Positions 28,796 to 36,361 of a DNA stretch of 64,000 nucleotides are shown here, piece after piece; within the stretch, counting starts at the first letter, position 1, and each line of letters begins with the position of its first letter. The translations under genes and the position numbers were made by a program. Below the pieces are notes generated by a model that was given only the letters and a program-made list of their open reading frames with translations, had not been told where the DNA came from and did not search any database. The DNA comes from Rhizobiales bacterium CCH3-A5 (GTDB lineage: Bacteria; Pseudomonadota; Alphaproteobacteria; Rhizobiales; Beijerinckiaceae). Location of the stretch: NCBI GenBank assembly GCA_001556025.1, contig LSIB01000181.1, forward strand, positions 65,286 to 129,285, in the 5' to 3' direction.

Positions 28796-28830
28796 AAGGA
28801 CGCATCACTCGCCGGATCGCTGAACCATCG

Positions 28831-28855
28831 TTTCCTAAAAGTGTCTGATAGGAAA
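28831..28855. promoter_or_regulatory. Perfect dyad (candidate operator) upstream of the GTA promoter
   Basis: TTTCCTA-N11-TAGGAAA, a perfect 7-bp inverted repeat. It ends 7 nt before the predicted -35 element, a position typical of an activator site. It stands out because it is AT-rich in a GC-rich region. The binding protein is unknown; a GafA-like GTA activator is one possibility by analogy. Confidence 0.5.
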
Positions 28856-28862
28856 ATATCCC

Positions 28863-28891
28863 TTGACATCGTGACGCTGATCCGGTAGACA
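28863..28891 (+). promoter_or_regulatory. Predicted housekeeping-type promoter for the GTA cluster
   Basis: TTGACA at 28863-28868, a 17-nt spacer, then TAGACA at 28886-28891. The -35 is a perfect consensus and the -10 is acceptable. Transcription would start near 28898, about 100 nt before the first GTA gene, leaving an untranslated leader that contains a terminator-like hairpin. Confidence 0.55.
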
Positions 28892-28926
28892 TCGGGAACG
28901 CTCACGAAGTGTGACCAGACAGACCA

Positions 28927-28956
28927 AGCCGCCGCGCTTTCCCGCCGGCGGCTTTT
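28927..28956 (+). terminator. Terminator-like hairpin in the GTA leader (possible attenuator)
   Basis: An 8-bp stem (28927-28934 with 28946-28953), an 11-nt loop and a TTTT run overlapping the end of the right arm. It lies between the predicted promoter and the first GTA gene. It could end a short leader RNA, attenuate GTA transcription, or terminate read-through from upstream. Confidence 0.55.
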
Positions 28957-29000
28957 GCATGTCCGGCTCATCTCACGATCTCGCCCATAGAGGTTTTCCC

Positions 29001-29396
29001 ATGACCGATGAAGACGACGACGCGCCGGCTCTGCCGGCGGCGAAGGGCAGGCGCTTGTCCGTCGGCCGCAAGGCTGTGGTGAGCAAGCTCTGGCGGGCGG
29101 CGAAGCGGCAACTGGAGGCGCATGAAGCGCGTTTCGACGAGTTGCCGAAGGGCGCGGCCGCCGCCGAATCCGACGCCAAGGCGCTGGCGGTCCTCGCCCG
29201 CACGGTCCGCGAACTCGTCGCGCTGGACGGGGCGGCCGCGAGCCAGGAGGGCAAATCGACCGATGAACTCTCGCCCGCCGCTGGACTGCGCCACGTCGCC
29301 GAGCTTCGCAAGGAGCTTGCGAGACGTCTTGAAGTCCTTGCCGCCGAACAGGCGGATAACGCTTCTCAGGCAAATCCTGCCGACGGCGACGCCTGA
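29001..29396 (+). CDS. GTA gp1-like protein, probable small terminase
   Basis: A 131-residue, helical, charged protein at the first position of the cluster. In RcGTA the product at this position is reported to act as the small terminase that helps TerL in headful, non-specific packaging. Here a basic segment (KGRRLSVGRKAVVSKLWRAAKRQLEAHEARF) is followed by a predicted coiled coil (HVAELRKELARRLEVLAAEQ). ATG 29001 has AGAGG upstream. A frame from 28911 would run through the leader hairpin and is not favoured. The TerL frame begins inside the 3' end of this gene. Confidence 0.6.
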   Translation: MTDEDDDAPALPAAKGRRLSVGRKAVVSKLWRAAKRQLEAHEARFDELPKGAAAAESDAKALAVLARTVRELVALDGAAASQEGKSTDELSPAAGLRHVAELRKELARRLEVLAAEQADNASQANPADGDA

Positions 29397-30642
29397 TCAA
29401 TGCGAGGTCATCTTCGCCGAATGGCTGGTCTGGGCCAGGCCCGACCAGTTGCCGCCTGAAACGGCGCAATGGTCTGTCTGGCTGGTGTTGGGCGGGCGGG
29501 GTGCCGGCAAGACACGGACCGGCGCTGAGTGGATCAAAGGCATGGCGCTTGGTCTGCCCGGGGTCGCGGACGCACCGGCCGAACGCATCGCGCTGGTCGG
29601 CGAAACGCAGGGACAGGTCCGCGACGTGATGATCGAGGGCGTCTCCGGACTGCTCTCGATCCATACGCGCTGGGAGCGGCCGGATTGGTATCCTTCGCGC
29701 CGGCGGCTCGAATGGCCCAATGGCGCGATCGCGCAGGTCTTTTCCGCCGAGGACCCGGAAGGCTTGCGCGGGCCGCAATTCGCCGCCGCCTGGTCGGACG
29801 AACTGGCGAAATGGCCCAATCTTCAGGAGTGCTGGGACATGCTGCAGTTCGGATTGCGGCTCGGCGACCGGCCGCGCCAGATCGTCACCACGACGCCGCG
29901 CCCGGTCCCGCTGATCAAGCGGCTGCTGGCCGATCCTCACGTCGCGGTCAGCCGGGCCGCGACCAGCGCCAACCGTTATCACCTCGCGGCAGAATTCATC
30001 CGCAGCATCACGGAGAGCTATGGCGGCACGCGGCTCGGCCGGCAGGAGATCGACGGCGAGATCGTCGAGGAAAGCGCCGACGCGCTCTGGACAAGGGCGA
30101 TGATCGAGGGCTGCCGCGAGGCGGCGGCTCCGGGGCTGGCGCGCATCGTCGTCGCGGTCGATCCGCCGGCGTCCTCGTCGCAGCGGGCCGATTCCTGCGG
30201 GCTTATCGTCGCCGGTATCGATGCGGACGGCGTCGGCCATGTGCTGGAGGACGGCACGGTTTCGGGGGCGCGCCCGCATGAATGGGCGGCCAAGGCGATC
30301 GCGCTCTATCGGCGCTTCGAGGCCGATGCGCTCGTCGTCGAGGTCAACCAGGGCGGCGAGATGGTGACCTCGGTCATTCGCGAGGTCGATTCCGGAGCGC
30401 CGGTGACGGCGGTGCGGGCGACGCGCGGCAAATATCTGAGGGCCGAGCCGGTGGCGGCGCTCTATGCGCAAGGCCGCGTGCGTCATGCCGGCCGGTTTCC
30501 GCAGTTGGAAGACGAGATGTGCGATTTTGGTCCGGCGGGCCTGAGCTCCGGCCGCTCGCCAGACCGGCTCGACGCGCTGGTCTGGGCGCTGACGCATCTG
30601 ATGCTGATGGCGAAGGGACGGCCCCGGGTGAGGGGCATCTAG
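29329..30642 (+). CDS. GTA terminase large subunit (gp2)
   Basis: A 437-residue packaging ATPase and nuclease. Walker A is GGRGAGKTRTG (about residues 55-65). The Walker B region is FAAAWSDELAKW. The RNase-H-like nuclease domain includes IVVAVDPPAS, ALVVEVNQGGEM and DRLDALVWALTHL. It fills the capsid with host DNA in the GTA model. The start is uncertain: a TTG at 29329 inside the gp1 gene gives the family-typical N-terminus and has AAGGAG upstream with long spacing. Frames upstream of it are shadows of gp1. The stop codon is TAG, so TAG is read normally in this cluster. Confidence 0.9.
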   Translation: MKSLPPNRRITLLRQILPTATPDQCEVIFAEWLVWARPDQLPPETAQWSVWLVLGGRGAGKTRTGAEWIKGMALGLPGVADAPAERIALVGETQGQVRDVMIEGVSGLLSIHTRWERPDWYPSRRRLEWPNGAIAQVFSAEDPEGLRGPQFAAAWSDELAKWPNLQECWDMLQFGLRLGDRPRQIVTTTPRPVPLIKRLLADPHVAVSRAATSANRYHLAAEFIRSITESYGGTRLGRQEIDGEIVEESADALWTRAMIEGCREAAAPGLARIVVAVDPPASSSQRADSCGLIVAGIDADGVGHVLEDGTVSGARPHEWAAKAIALYRRFEADALVVEVNQGGEMVTSVIREVDSGAPVTAVRATRGKYLRAEPVAALYAQGRVRHAGRFPQLEDEMCDFGPAGLSSGRSPDRLDALVWALTHLMLMAKGRPRVRGI

Positions 30643-30690
30643 CCGCGTTCGGACGCTGAACTGGTTTCGAAGCTCAACAGCGAGACATCC

Positions 30691-31869
30691 ATGCTCAATT
30701 TCCTACGCAACCTGCGTGGCACCGCCGCGCCGGCCCAAAAACGCTCGCGCGTCGGGCCGCTGATCGCGCTGCACGAGGCGGGGCGGCCGGTCTGGACGCC
30801 GCGCGATTATGCGGCGCTCGCCCGCGAGGGCTATGAGCGCAATCCGGTCGTGCATCGCTGCGTGCGACTGATCGCCGAGGCCGCCGCGCAGATGCCGCTC
30901 GTCGCCAGGGTCGGGACGCGGGAGGAGCCCGGTCACCCGGCGCTTCTTCTGATCGACCGGCCCAACCCGCGCCAGGGCGGCATCGCCTTTCGCGAGATGC
31001 TCTATGGCCATCTGCTCGTCGCCGGCAACGCCTATGTTGAGGCCGCCAGTGCAGGGGCTGAGCCGCGCGAGCTTTATGCGCTGCGGCCCGACCGGATGCG
31101 GATCGTCCCCGGCCGCGACGGCTGGCCCGAGGCCTATGACTACACGGTCGGCGGCGACACGGTCCGTTTCCGGCAGGACGAGGCTAGCCTCCCGCCGATC
31201 CTGCACCTGACGCTGTTTCACCCCGTGGACGACCATTACGGGCTCTCGCCGATCGAGGCAGCGGCCTGCTCGCTCGACATCCACAACGCCGCCAGCAACT
31301 GGCACAAGGCGCTGCTCGACAACGCGGCGAGGCCCTCGGGCGCGCTGGTCTATGACGGGCCCGACGGCGCGAGCCTGACCGAGGCGCAGTTCGAGCGGCT
31401 GAAGGGCGAGCTGGAGGAGAGTTTTCAGGGCGCGCGCAATGCCGGCCGGCCGCTGCTGCTGGAGGGCGGGCTCGATTGGAAGCCGCTTTCGCTGACGCCG
31501 GCGGAGCTCGATTTCGTCGCGGCCAAGGGCGTGGCGGCGCGCGAGATCGCGCTCGCCTTCGGTGTGCCGCCGCTGCTGCTGGGGCTCCCGGGCGACAACA
31601 CCCACGCCAATTTCGCCGAGGCCAACCGCGCTTTCTGGCGGCAGACCGCGATCCCGCTGGTCAGGCGCACGGCGCAGTCGCTGGCGCAGTGGCTCGGCCC
31701 GGCCTTCGGCGACGCGCTGTCGCTGGAGCCAGATCTCGACGCCATCGAGGCGCTGGCCGAGGAGCGGGAATCGCTATGGCGGCGCGTGGGCGCGGCCGAT
31801 TTCCTCAGCGCCGACGAGAAGCGTGAGGCCGTCGGCTACGGCCGCGCGCAAGCGGAGGCCGCGTCATGA
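30691..31869 (+). CDS. GTA portal protein (gp3, HK97 family)
   Basis: A 392-residue HK97-type portal. Family segments are ERNPVVHRCVRLIAEAAAQMPL, LLIDRPNPRQGGIAFREMLYGHLLVAGNAYVEA, YGLSPIEAAACSLDIHNAASNWHKALLDNAARPSG and FGVPPLLLGLPGDNTHANFAEANRAFWRQTAIPL. It forms the dodecameric DNA gate at one capsid vertex and the docking site for TerL and the adaptor. Its stop overlaps the next start as ATGA. Confidence 0.93.
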   Translation: MLNFLRNLRGTAAPAQKRSRVGPLIALHEAGRPVWTPRDYAALAREGYERNPVVHRCVRLIAEAAAQMPLVARVGTREEPGHPALLLIDRPNPRQGGIAFREMLYGHLLVAGNAYVEAASAGAEPRELYALRPDRMRIVPGRDGWPEAYDYTVGGDTVRFRQDEASLPPILHLTLFHPVDDHYGLSPIEAAACSLDIHNAASNWHKALLDNAARPSGALVYDGPDGASLTEAQFERLKGELEESFQGARNAGRPLLLEGGLDWKPLSLTPAELDFVAAKGVAAREIALAFGVPPLLLGLPGDNTHANFAEANRAFWRQTAIPLVRRTAQSLAQWLGPAFGDALSLEPDLDAIEALAEERESLWRRVGAADFLSADEKREAVGYGRAQAEAAS

Positions 31870-32066
31870 ACGCGCTCGACCAGATCCTGACCAGCTTCGT
31901 GGGCAAGGGCGATGTCGGGCATCTCGGCCTGCTGCTCTGGGCGGCGGCCGCCTCGGGCCTCGCCTGGCTGATGCTGCGCGAGCTGACGGCGGCCAACCGG
32001 CGCTTCGACGATTTCGTCCGCGAGCTCAACCGCTTCAACGCACGACATGAGGAGGAGAAACCATGA
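31866..32066 (+). CDS. Small membrane protein at the GTA g3.5 position
   Basis: A 66-residue protein with one hydrophobic segment (LGLLLWAAAASGLAWLML, about residues 23-40) followed by a charged helix (RRFDDFVRELNRFNARHEEEK). It occupies the place of RcGTA orf g3.5 between portal and protease genes. It is coupled to both neighbours by ATGA overlaps. The function is unknown; RcGTA g3.5 is likewise small and not known as a major structural part. Confidence 0.7.
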   Translation: MNALDQILTSFVGKGDVGHLGLLLWAAAASGLAWLMLRELTAANRRFDDFVRELNRFNARHEEEKP

Positions 32067-32233
32067 GCCGATCCGGCGACAAGCGGACTCCCGCCGGCAA
32101 GGGGCCGCAAGCCTCCAAGCCGACGCCGAGACCGGGCGCGGGCGCATCGCCCGCGGCGACCTTCGGGCGCTTCCTCGGCACTCTGGCGCGGCTTGAAGGC
32201 CGCAAAGGCAAGGCGGGGGAGGGCGGCCGATGA
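32063..32233 (+). CDS. 56-residue basic protein, hidden frame between g3.5 and the protease gene
   Basis: An ATG at 32063 opens a 56-codon frame that starts in the stop codon of the g3.5-like gene (ATGA 32063-32066) and ends inside the start codon of the protease gene (ATGA 32230-32233). GAGGAG lies just upstream. The product is strongly basic and Gly/Pro/Ala-rich in its first 30 residues, then has a short amphipathic helix (TFGRFLGTLARLEGR). Perfect coupling on both sides argues that it is translated. No family is recognised. Confidence 0.65.
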   Translation: MSRSGDKRTPAGKGPQASKPTPRPGAGASPAATFGRFLGTLARLEGRKGKAGEGGR

Positions 32234-32751
32234 AGGCGGCTCTCACGACCGGCCCCTTCGCCCGCGAGACGAAATATCTGCCCCTGCCGCCGGCGCGGGT
32301 CAGGCCCGATGGCCTGTTCGAGGGCTATGCCAGCCTGTTCCGCATCGCCGATCTCGGCAAGGACATCGTAGAGCCCGGCGCGTTTCGCGAGAGTCTGGTC
32401 CGGCGCGGGCCGGCCGGCGTCAAGCTGCTCTGGCAGCATGATCCGGCCGAGCCGCTCGGGCGCTGGCTCAGCCTGGTCGAGGATTCGCGCGGGCTGTTTG
32501 TGCGGGGTCAGCTCTCGCTGGCCGTCGCGCGGGCCCGCGAGATCCACGCGCTGATGCGCGAGGGCGCGATCGACGGGCTCTCGATCGGTTTCCGATCGGA
32601 AAAGGCCCGCACCGAACCGCGCACCGGCTATCGCCGGCTCGAACGGGTCGATCTCTGGGAGATCTCGCTCGTCACCTTCCCGATGCTGCCGCAGGCCCGC
32701 GTCTCCGCCGTCAAGGCGCTGCCGGGTGCGGCTGCCCTTCTTCACGCCTGA
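32230..32751 (+). CDS. GTA prohead protease (gp4, peptidase U35 type)
   Basis: A 173-residue HK97-type prohead protease. Candidate catalytic residues are the histidine in LLWQHDPAEPLGRW and the serine in IDGLSIGFRS. The segment RRLERVDLWEISLVTFPMLPQARVSAVK is characteristic. In phages and RcGTA it trims the N-terminal scaffold of the capsid protein encoded next. It begins inside the stop codon of the 56-aa frame. The capsid gene starts 24 nt after its stop, behind an AGGAGAGACC ribosome site. Confidence 0.9.
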   Translation: MKAALTTGPFARETKYLPLPPARVRPDGLFEGYASLFRIADLGKDIVEPGAFRESLVRRGPAGVKLLWQHDPAEPLGRWLSLVEDSRGLFVRGQLSLAVARAREIHALMREGAIDGLSIGFRSEKARTEPRTGYRRLERVDLWEISLVTFPMLPQARVSAVKALPGAAALLHA

Positions 32752-32775
32752 CCATCTTTCACAGCAGGAGAGACC

Positions 32776-34014
32776 ATGACCACGCTGCTTCACGCACCCG
32801 AGACCAAATCCGCCGCCTTCGATCCGGCTCAGGACGATCTGCGCTACTCATTCGAGAGCTACCGCCTCGCCAATGACGAACGCCTCGCCGAGATCGAGAG
32901 CCGGGGCGCGGCCGATCCGCTGCTCGACGAGAAGGTGGCGCGTATCGATGCCGCGCTGGACGAGACCAGGCGTCGCGTCGACCGTGTCGCGCTCGATCGC
33001 GCCCGCCCGGCGCTCAGTCAGGACGGCCCGCCCGATCCGCTCAGCCACGAGCACAAGGCCGCCTTTGTTTCCTACATCCGCAGCGGCGAGGCCGGCGGGC
33101 TGAAGCGGCTCGAAGCCAAGGCGCTGTCGGCCGGCTCCGGCCCCGATGGCGGCTATCTCGCACCCTCCACCGTCGAAGCCGAGATCCTGCGCCGGCTGGC
33201 GTCGATCTCGCCGATCCGCGCCATCGCCACGGTGCGGACGATCTCGTCCGGGTCGTACAAGAAGGCGTTCTCGACTACCGGTCCGGCCTCGGGCTGGGTC
33301 GCGGAGGCCGCCGCCCGGCCGCAGAGCAATTCGCCGACGCTGGCCGAACTGTCCTTCCCGGCGATGGAGCTCTACGCCATGCCGGCGGCGACCCAGACCC
33401 TGCTCGACGACGCGATCGTCAATATCGACCAGTAGATCGCCGAGGAGGTCGAGGCCGCCTTCGCCGAGCAGGAGGGCGCGGCCTTCGTCTCCGGCGACGG
33501 CGTCGACAAGCCCAAGGGCTTCCTGGCCTATCCGACGGTGGCTGATGCGAGCTGGAGCTGGGGCAATATCGGCGTGCTGACCTCCGGCGTCGCCGGGGCC
33601 TTCGCGGCCTCGAACCCGTCCGACATCCTGGTCGATCTGGTCTATGCGTTGAAGGCCGGCTACCGCCAGAACGCCGCTTTCGTGATGAACCGGAAAACGC
33701 AGGCCGTCATCCGCAAGTTCAAGGACGCCAACGGCAATTATCTCTGGCAGCCCCCGGCCTCGGCAGGCGCGCCGGCGACGCTGCTCGGCTTCCCGCTGGT
33801 CGAGGCGGAAGACATGCCCAACATCGCCAACAACGCGGTCTCCGTCGCATTCGGCGATTTCCGGCGCGGCTATCTCGTGGTCGACCGGGCGGGCGTGCGC
33901 ATCCTGCGCGATCCCTATTCCGCAAAGCCCTATGTGCTGTTCTACACGACCAAGCGTGTCGGCGGCGGCGTGCAGGATTTCGCCGCGATCAAGGGGCTGA
34001 AGTTCGCGGTCTGA
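32776..34014 (+). pseudogene. GTA major capsid protein (gp5, HK97 fold) interrupted by an in-frame TAG
   Basis: The frame from ATG 32776 encodes 219 residues of HK97-type capsid protein: an N-terminal scaffold-like helical region (about 1-100), then GGYLAPSTVEAEILRRLASISPIRAIATVRTI and ATQTLLDDAIVNIDQ. It then meets TAG at 33433-33435 (codon 220). In the same frame conserved capsid sequence resumes at once (IAEEVEAAFAEQEGAAFVSGDG, PKGFLAYP, LGFPLVEAEDMPNIA, GYLVVDRAGVRILRDPYSAKPYVLFYTTKRVGG) and runs 192 codons to 34014. Homologs normally have tryptophan at this spot, so a single TGG to TAG change explains it. Without read-through the product lacks most of the capsid core. Confidence 0.88.
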
Positions 34015-34022
34015 GCCAAGGC

Positions 34023-34862
34023 TCAGCGCGAGAACCACCAGCTATAGCCGGCCTGGGGCGGCTCGGGTTCGCCCCGGCGTCCGTCCGCCCCGAAGGCCAG
34101 CAGGCGCTGGCTCGCCTCGGTGATCCAGCCGCGATGATCGCTGATCGGCGTGATCGCGGTGAAGCCGCCGCAGATCCGCCGGACGCGCGAATTCAAGGGT
34201 CCGCTCGACCAGCTCACGACGCCGACGAGATCGCGCGAGGAGGCCGGCCCGCGCAGGACGGGCCCGCCCGAATCGCCGCGGCAGGCTCCCGCTCCGGGGC
34301 TTTCGCCGCGCGCCTCGACATCGACCGCGACCTTGACCGTATTGGCGGTGGTGTAGCTGCCGGCATTGACGAGCCGCGTCTCGCGCAGGCGGCGCGCGGT
34401 GGCCTTGTTGTCCTCGATGGCGAGACCGAAGCCTGCCATGGTGACGGTCTCGCCCTGCCAGAGCCCGCCGCCGAGCGTCAGCGGTTCGATGTCGCGCGGG
34501 AGCGCCGAAACCAGCCGCAGAATCGCCAGATCGGCTCCAGGCTGGGTGCGCGGCGTCGTGCCTGGCACGAAGCTCGGATGCGGCAGCACGGCTGCGACCG
34601 AATGGCGGCGCGCCTTGAAGCGAGGATCGAGGCTGACCACGCTGACCGCACCGCCGCCCATCAGGCAATGCGCGGCGGTGATCACGAGTTCGGGCGCAAT
34701 CGCCGCGCCCGAGCAGAGTTCGCCGCGGCTGGTCTCGACCCGTAGCGTCGAAGCGCGCGCGCCGTTGATGTCGCGCGAGACGCTGCCGCCGACGACCGCG
34801 AGAGCGGGCGAGGCGGCGCCGAGGGCGGCGACGAGAGCGAGCGTGACAGCGCGTATGGACAT
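34023..34862 (-). CDS. Secreted S1 (chymotrypsin-fold) serine protease A, antisense inside the GTA cluster
   Basis: A protein of 279 residues. A signal peptide ends at PALA followed directly by VVGG, the mature N-terminus that activates chymotrypsin-fold proteases. Catalytic His is in VITAAHC, Asp in ADLAILRL and Ser in GDSGGP. Two disulfides are likely (CSGAA with AAHC; CRGD with RRICGG). The residue six before the serine is glycine, not aspartate, so trypsin-like Arg/Lys preference is not expected. It converges on the capsid gene with an 8-nt gap and lies 65 nt downstream of protease B, probably in one transcript. No place for such genes exists in the RcGTA order. Confidence 0.88.
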   Translation of the reverse strand: MSIRAVTLALVAALGAASPALAVVGGSVSRDINGARASTLRVETSRGELCSGAAIAPELVITAAHCLMGGGAVSVVSLDPRFKARRHSVAAVLPHPSFVPGTTPRTQPGADLAILRLVSALPRDIEPLTLGGGLWQGETVTMAGFGLAIEDNKATARRLRETRLVNAGSYTTANTVKVAVDVEARGESPGAGACRGDSGGPVLRGPASSRDLVGVVSWSSGPLNSRVRRICGGFTAITPISDHRGWITEASQRLLAFGADGRRGEPEPPQAGYSWWFSR

Positions 34863-34927
34863 GTCTGGAACCAGGTGGCGACTGCCAACCAATCTATGGG
34901 TTGCCGCGACGCAGTCCAGTCTTTCGA

Positions 34928-35713
34928 TCAGCGGCCGATCGTCCATGTCGCGCTCTCGCCCCATTGTGACAGGGTTCGGTCGATCCAGTTGCGTTGCGGC
35001 GAGACCAGCACGCCCTGGCTGAGCAGGCCGCAACTCTTGCCAGACGGGCCAGTCGACCAGCTCGTGACGGCGACGACGCCGCCGCCGTCCGTGACCATCG
35101 GCCCACCGGAATCGCCCTGGCAGGCGCTGCCTCCGGGACGCTTGCCGAGCCCCGAAGGATCGGCGGCCCAGAGCAGGATGCGGCCTGGCCCGTAGGGCTC
35201 GACCGCGACGAGTTCGGCCGAACGATAGGTCCCGGTGCTGCGCGCATCGCCTTCGCGGGCGACGCCGTAGCCGGCGAGCGCAAGGTCTGAGCCGGCGCGC
35301 GGCAGCGCGCCGTCGACCAGTTCGGCCGGCCGGAAGCGCGCGGGAAGCGGGGCCGACAGGCGCAGGAGAGCGAGATCGATCGAGCGGCGGCGGGCGGTGA
35401 TCGCTTTGGGGTCGAACTCGGGATGGAGCGCGATCGTGGCCGGCGGGATCAGCACCGGCTCGCCGCCGCCGTCCTTCCAGTGGATGCGCAGGTCGGTGCC
35501 CCCGGAAGCACAATGCGCCGCCGTCAGGATGACGCGCGGCGACAGGACGATGCCGGTGCAGACGCCGCCGCGCGCGTTCAGGACCATCAGCGTCGAGGCC
35601 GCGGCCGGGCCGCCTTCGCGCCCGCCGACGACGGCGTCGGCCGGCTGCGTCGCGAAAGCGCCGGCGAGCGCCAGCGCAGCGACCGAGATTCGAGACCGAA
35701 ATCCGATGTGCAT
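34928..35713 (-). CDS. Secreted S1 serine protease B, antisense inside the GTA cluster
   Basis: A 261-residue relative of protease A. The signal peptide ends PADA followed by VVGGREGG. The triad is His in ILTAAHC, Asp in SIDLALLRLSAPLP and Ser in ACQGDSGGP. Cysteine pairs are in CTGI/AAHC and CQGD/GKSCGLL. The specificity-pocket residue six before the serine is serine, as in chymotrypsin. GAGGAGCGTG precedes the ATG at 35713. It is divergent from the gp6 adaptor gene across 74 nt, so promoters for both directions must lie in or near that space. Confidence 0.88.
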   Translation of the reverse strand: MHIGFRSRISVAALALAGAFATQPADAVVGGREGGPAAASTLMVLNARGGVCTGIVLSPRVILTAAHCASGGTDLRIHWKDGGGEPVLIPPATIALHPEFDPKAITARRRSIDLALLRLSAPLPARFRPAELVDGALPRAGSDLALAGYGVAREGDARSTGTYRSAELVAVEPYGPGRILLWAADPSGLGKRPGGSACQGDSGGPMVTDGGGVVAVTSWSTGPSGKSCGLLSQGVLVSPQRNWIDRTLSQWGESATWTIGR

Positions 35714-35787
35714 CACGCGCTCCTCGCGACGGGAGCCGCTGGATAGCGCGTCGCCGCCCAGAGTTGAACCCGCAATCGGAGCGATCC

Positions 35788-36357
35788 ATGACGCCCATCG
35801 CGCTGACCCCACCCGTGGCCGAGCCGGTCTCGCTGCCCGACGCCCGTCTGTTCCTGCGGCTCGACCAGGACGAGGAGGACGGGCTGCTCGGCACGTTGAT
35901 CACGGCCGCACGGCTCATGATCGAGGCCGCATCCGGTCGCATGCTGATCGACCAGGACTGGCGGATCGTGATCGACCGCTGGCCCGATAGCGGCGAGATC
36001 CTCCTGCCGCTGTCGCCCGTTCGCTCGATCAAGGCCGCCCGCGTCTATGACGCGCAAGGCGTGGCCCAAAGCGTCGCGACAGACGCACTCGTACTCCATG
36101 GCAGCGCCGATCCCCCGGTGATCAAGCTCGTCGCGGCTGTCCCGCCGATCGGCCGGACACGCGGCGCGATCGAGATCGACGTCGTCGCCGGCCATGGCGA
36201 CACGGCGGCCGCCGTGCCGGCCCTGCTGCGCCAGGCTGTGCTCAGGCTCGCCGCTCGCTGGTTCGAGCAGCGCGGCGATGTCGTCGGACGCGATGCGGCG
36301 GCGCTGCCGGCCGAGATCATGGCGCTGGTCGCGCCGTTCCGCCGCATGAGGCTCTGA
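35788..36357 (+). CDS. GTA head-tail adaptor (gp6)
   Basis: A 189-residue head-tail connector of the phage gp6 type. Segments are SLPDARLFLRLDQDEEDGLLGTLITAARLMIEAASGR, EILLPLSPVRSIKAARVYD and VPALLRQAVLRLAARWFEQRGD. It binds the portal ring and links it to the stopper. A CGGAGCGATCC site precedes ATG 35788; a TTG at 35764 would overlap poor sequence. It is cut off from the head genes by the two antisense protease genes, so it may need its own promoter. Confidence 0.85.
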   Translation: MTPIALTPPVAEPVSLPDARLFLRLDQDEEDGLLGTLITAARLMIEAASGRMLIDQDWRIVIDRWPDSGEILLPLSPVRSIKAARVYDAQGVAQSVATDALVLHGSADPPVIKLVAAVPPIGRTRGAIEIDVVAGHGDTAAAVPALLRQAVLRLAARWFEQRGDVVGRDAAALPAEIMALVAPFRRMRL

Positions 36358-36361
36358 CGCC

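Noticed and set aside
28911..29000. N-terminal extension of the TerS-like gene from 28911
   Set aside because: The extension is encoded by the terminator-like hairpin region and would place a start near the predicted transcription start; ATG 29001 has a ribosome site.
28751..29000. A tRNA or other structured RNA gene before the GTA
   Set aside because: No cloverleaf or CCA-like end was seen; the structures present fit an operator dyad and terminator-like hairpins.
33433..33435. Genome-wide amber recoding as the explanation for the capsid TAG
   Set aside because: Several intact genes in the window end at TAG in the expected place, so TAG is evidently a working stop codon here.
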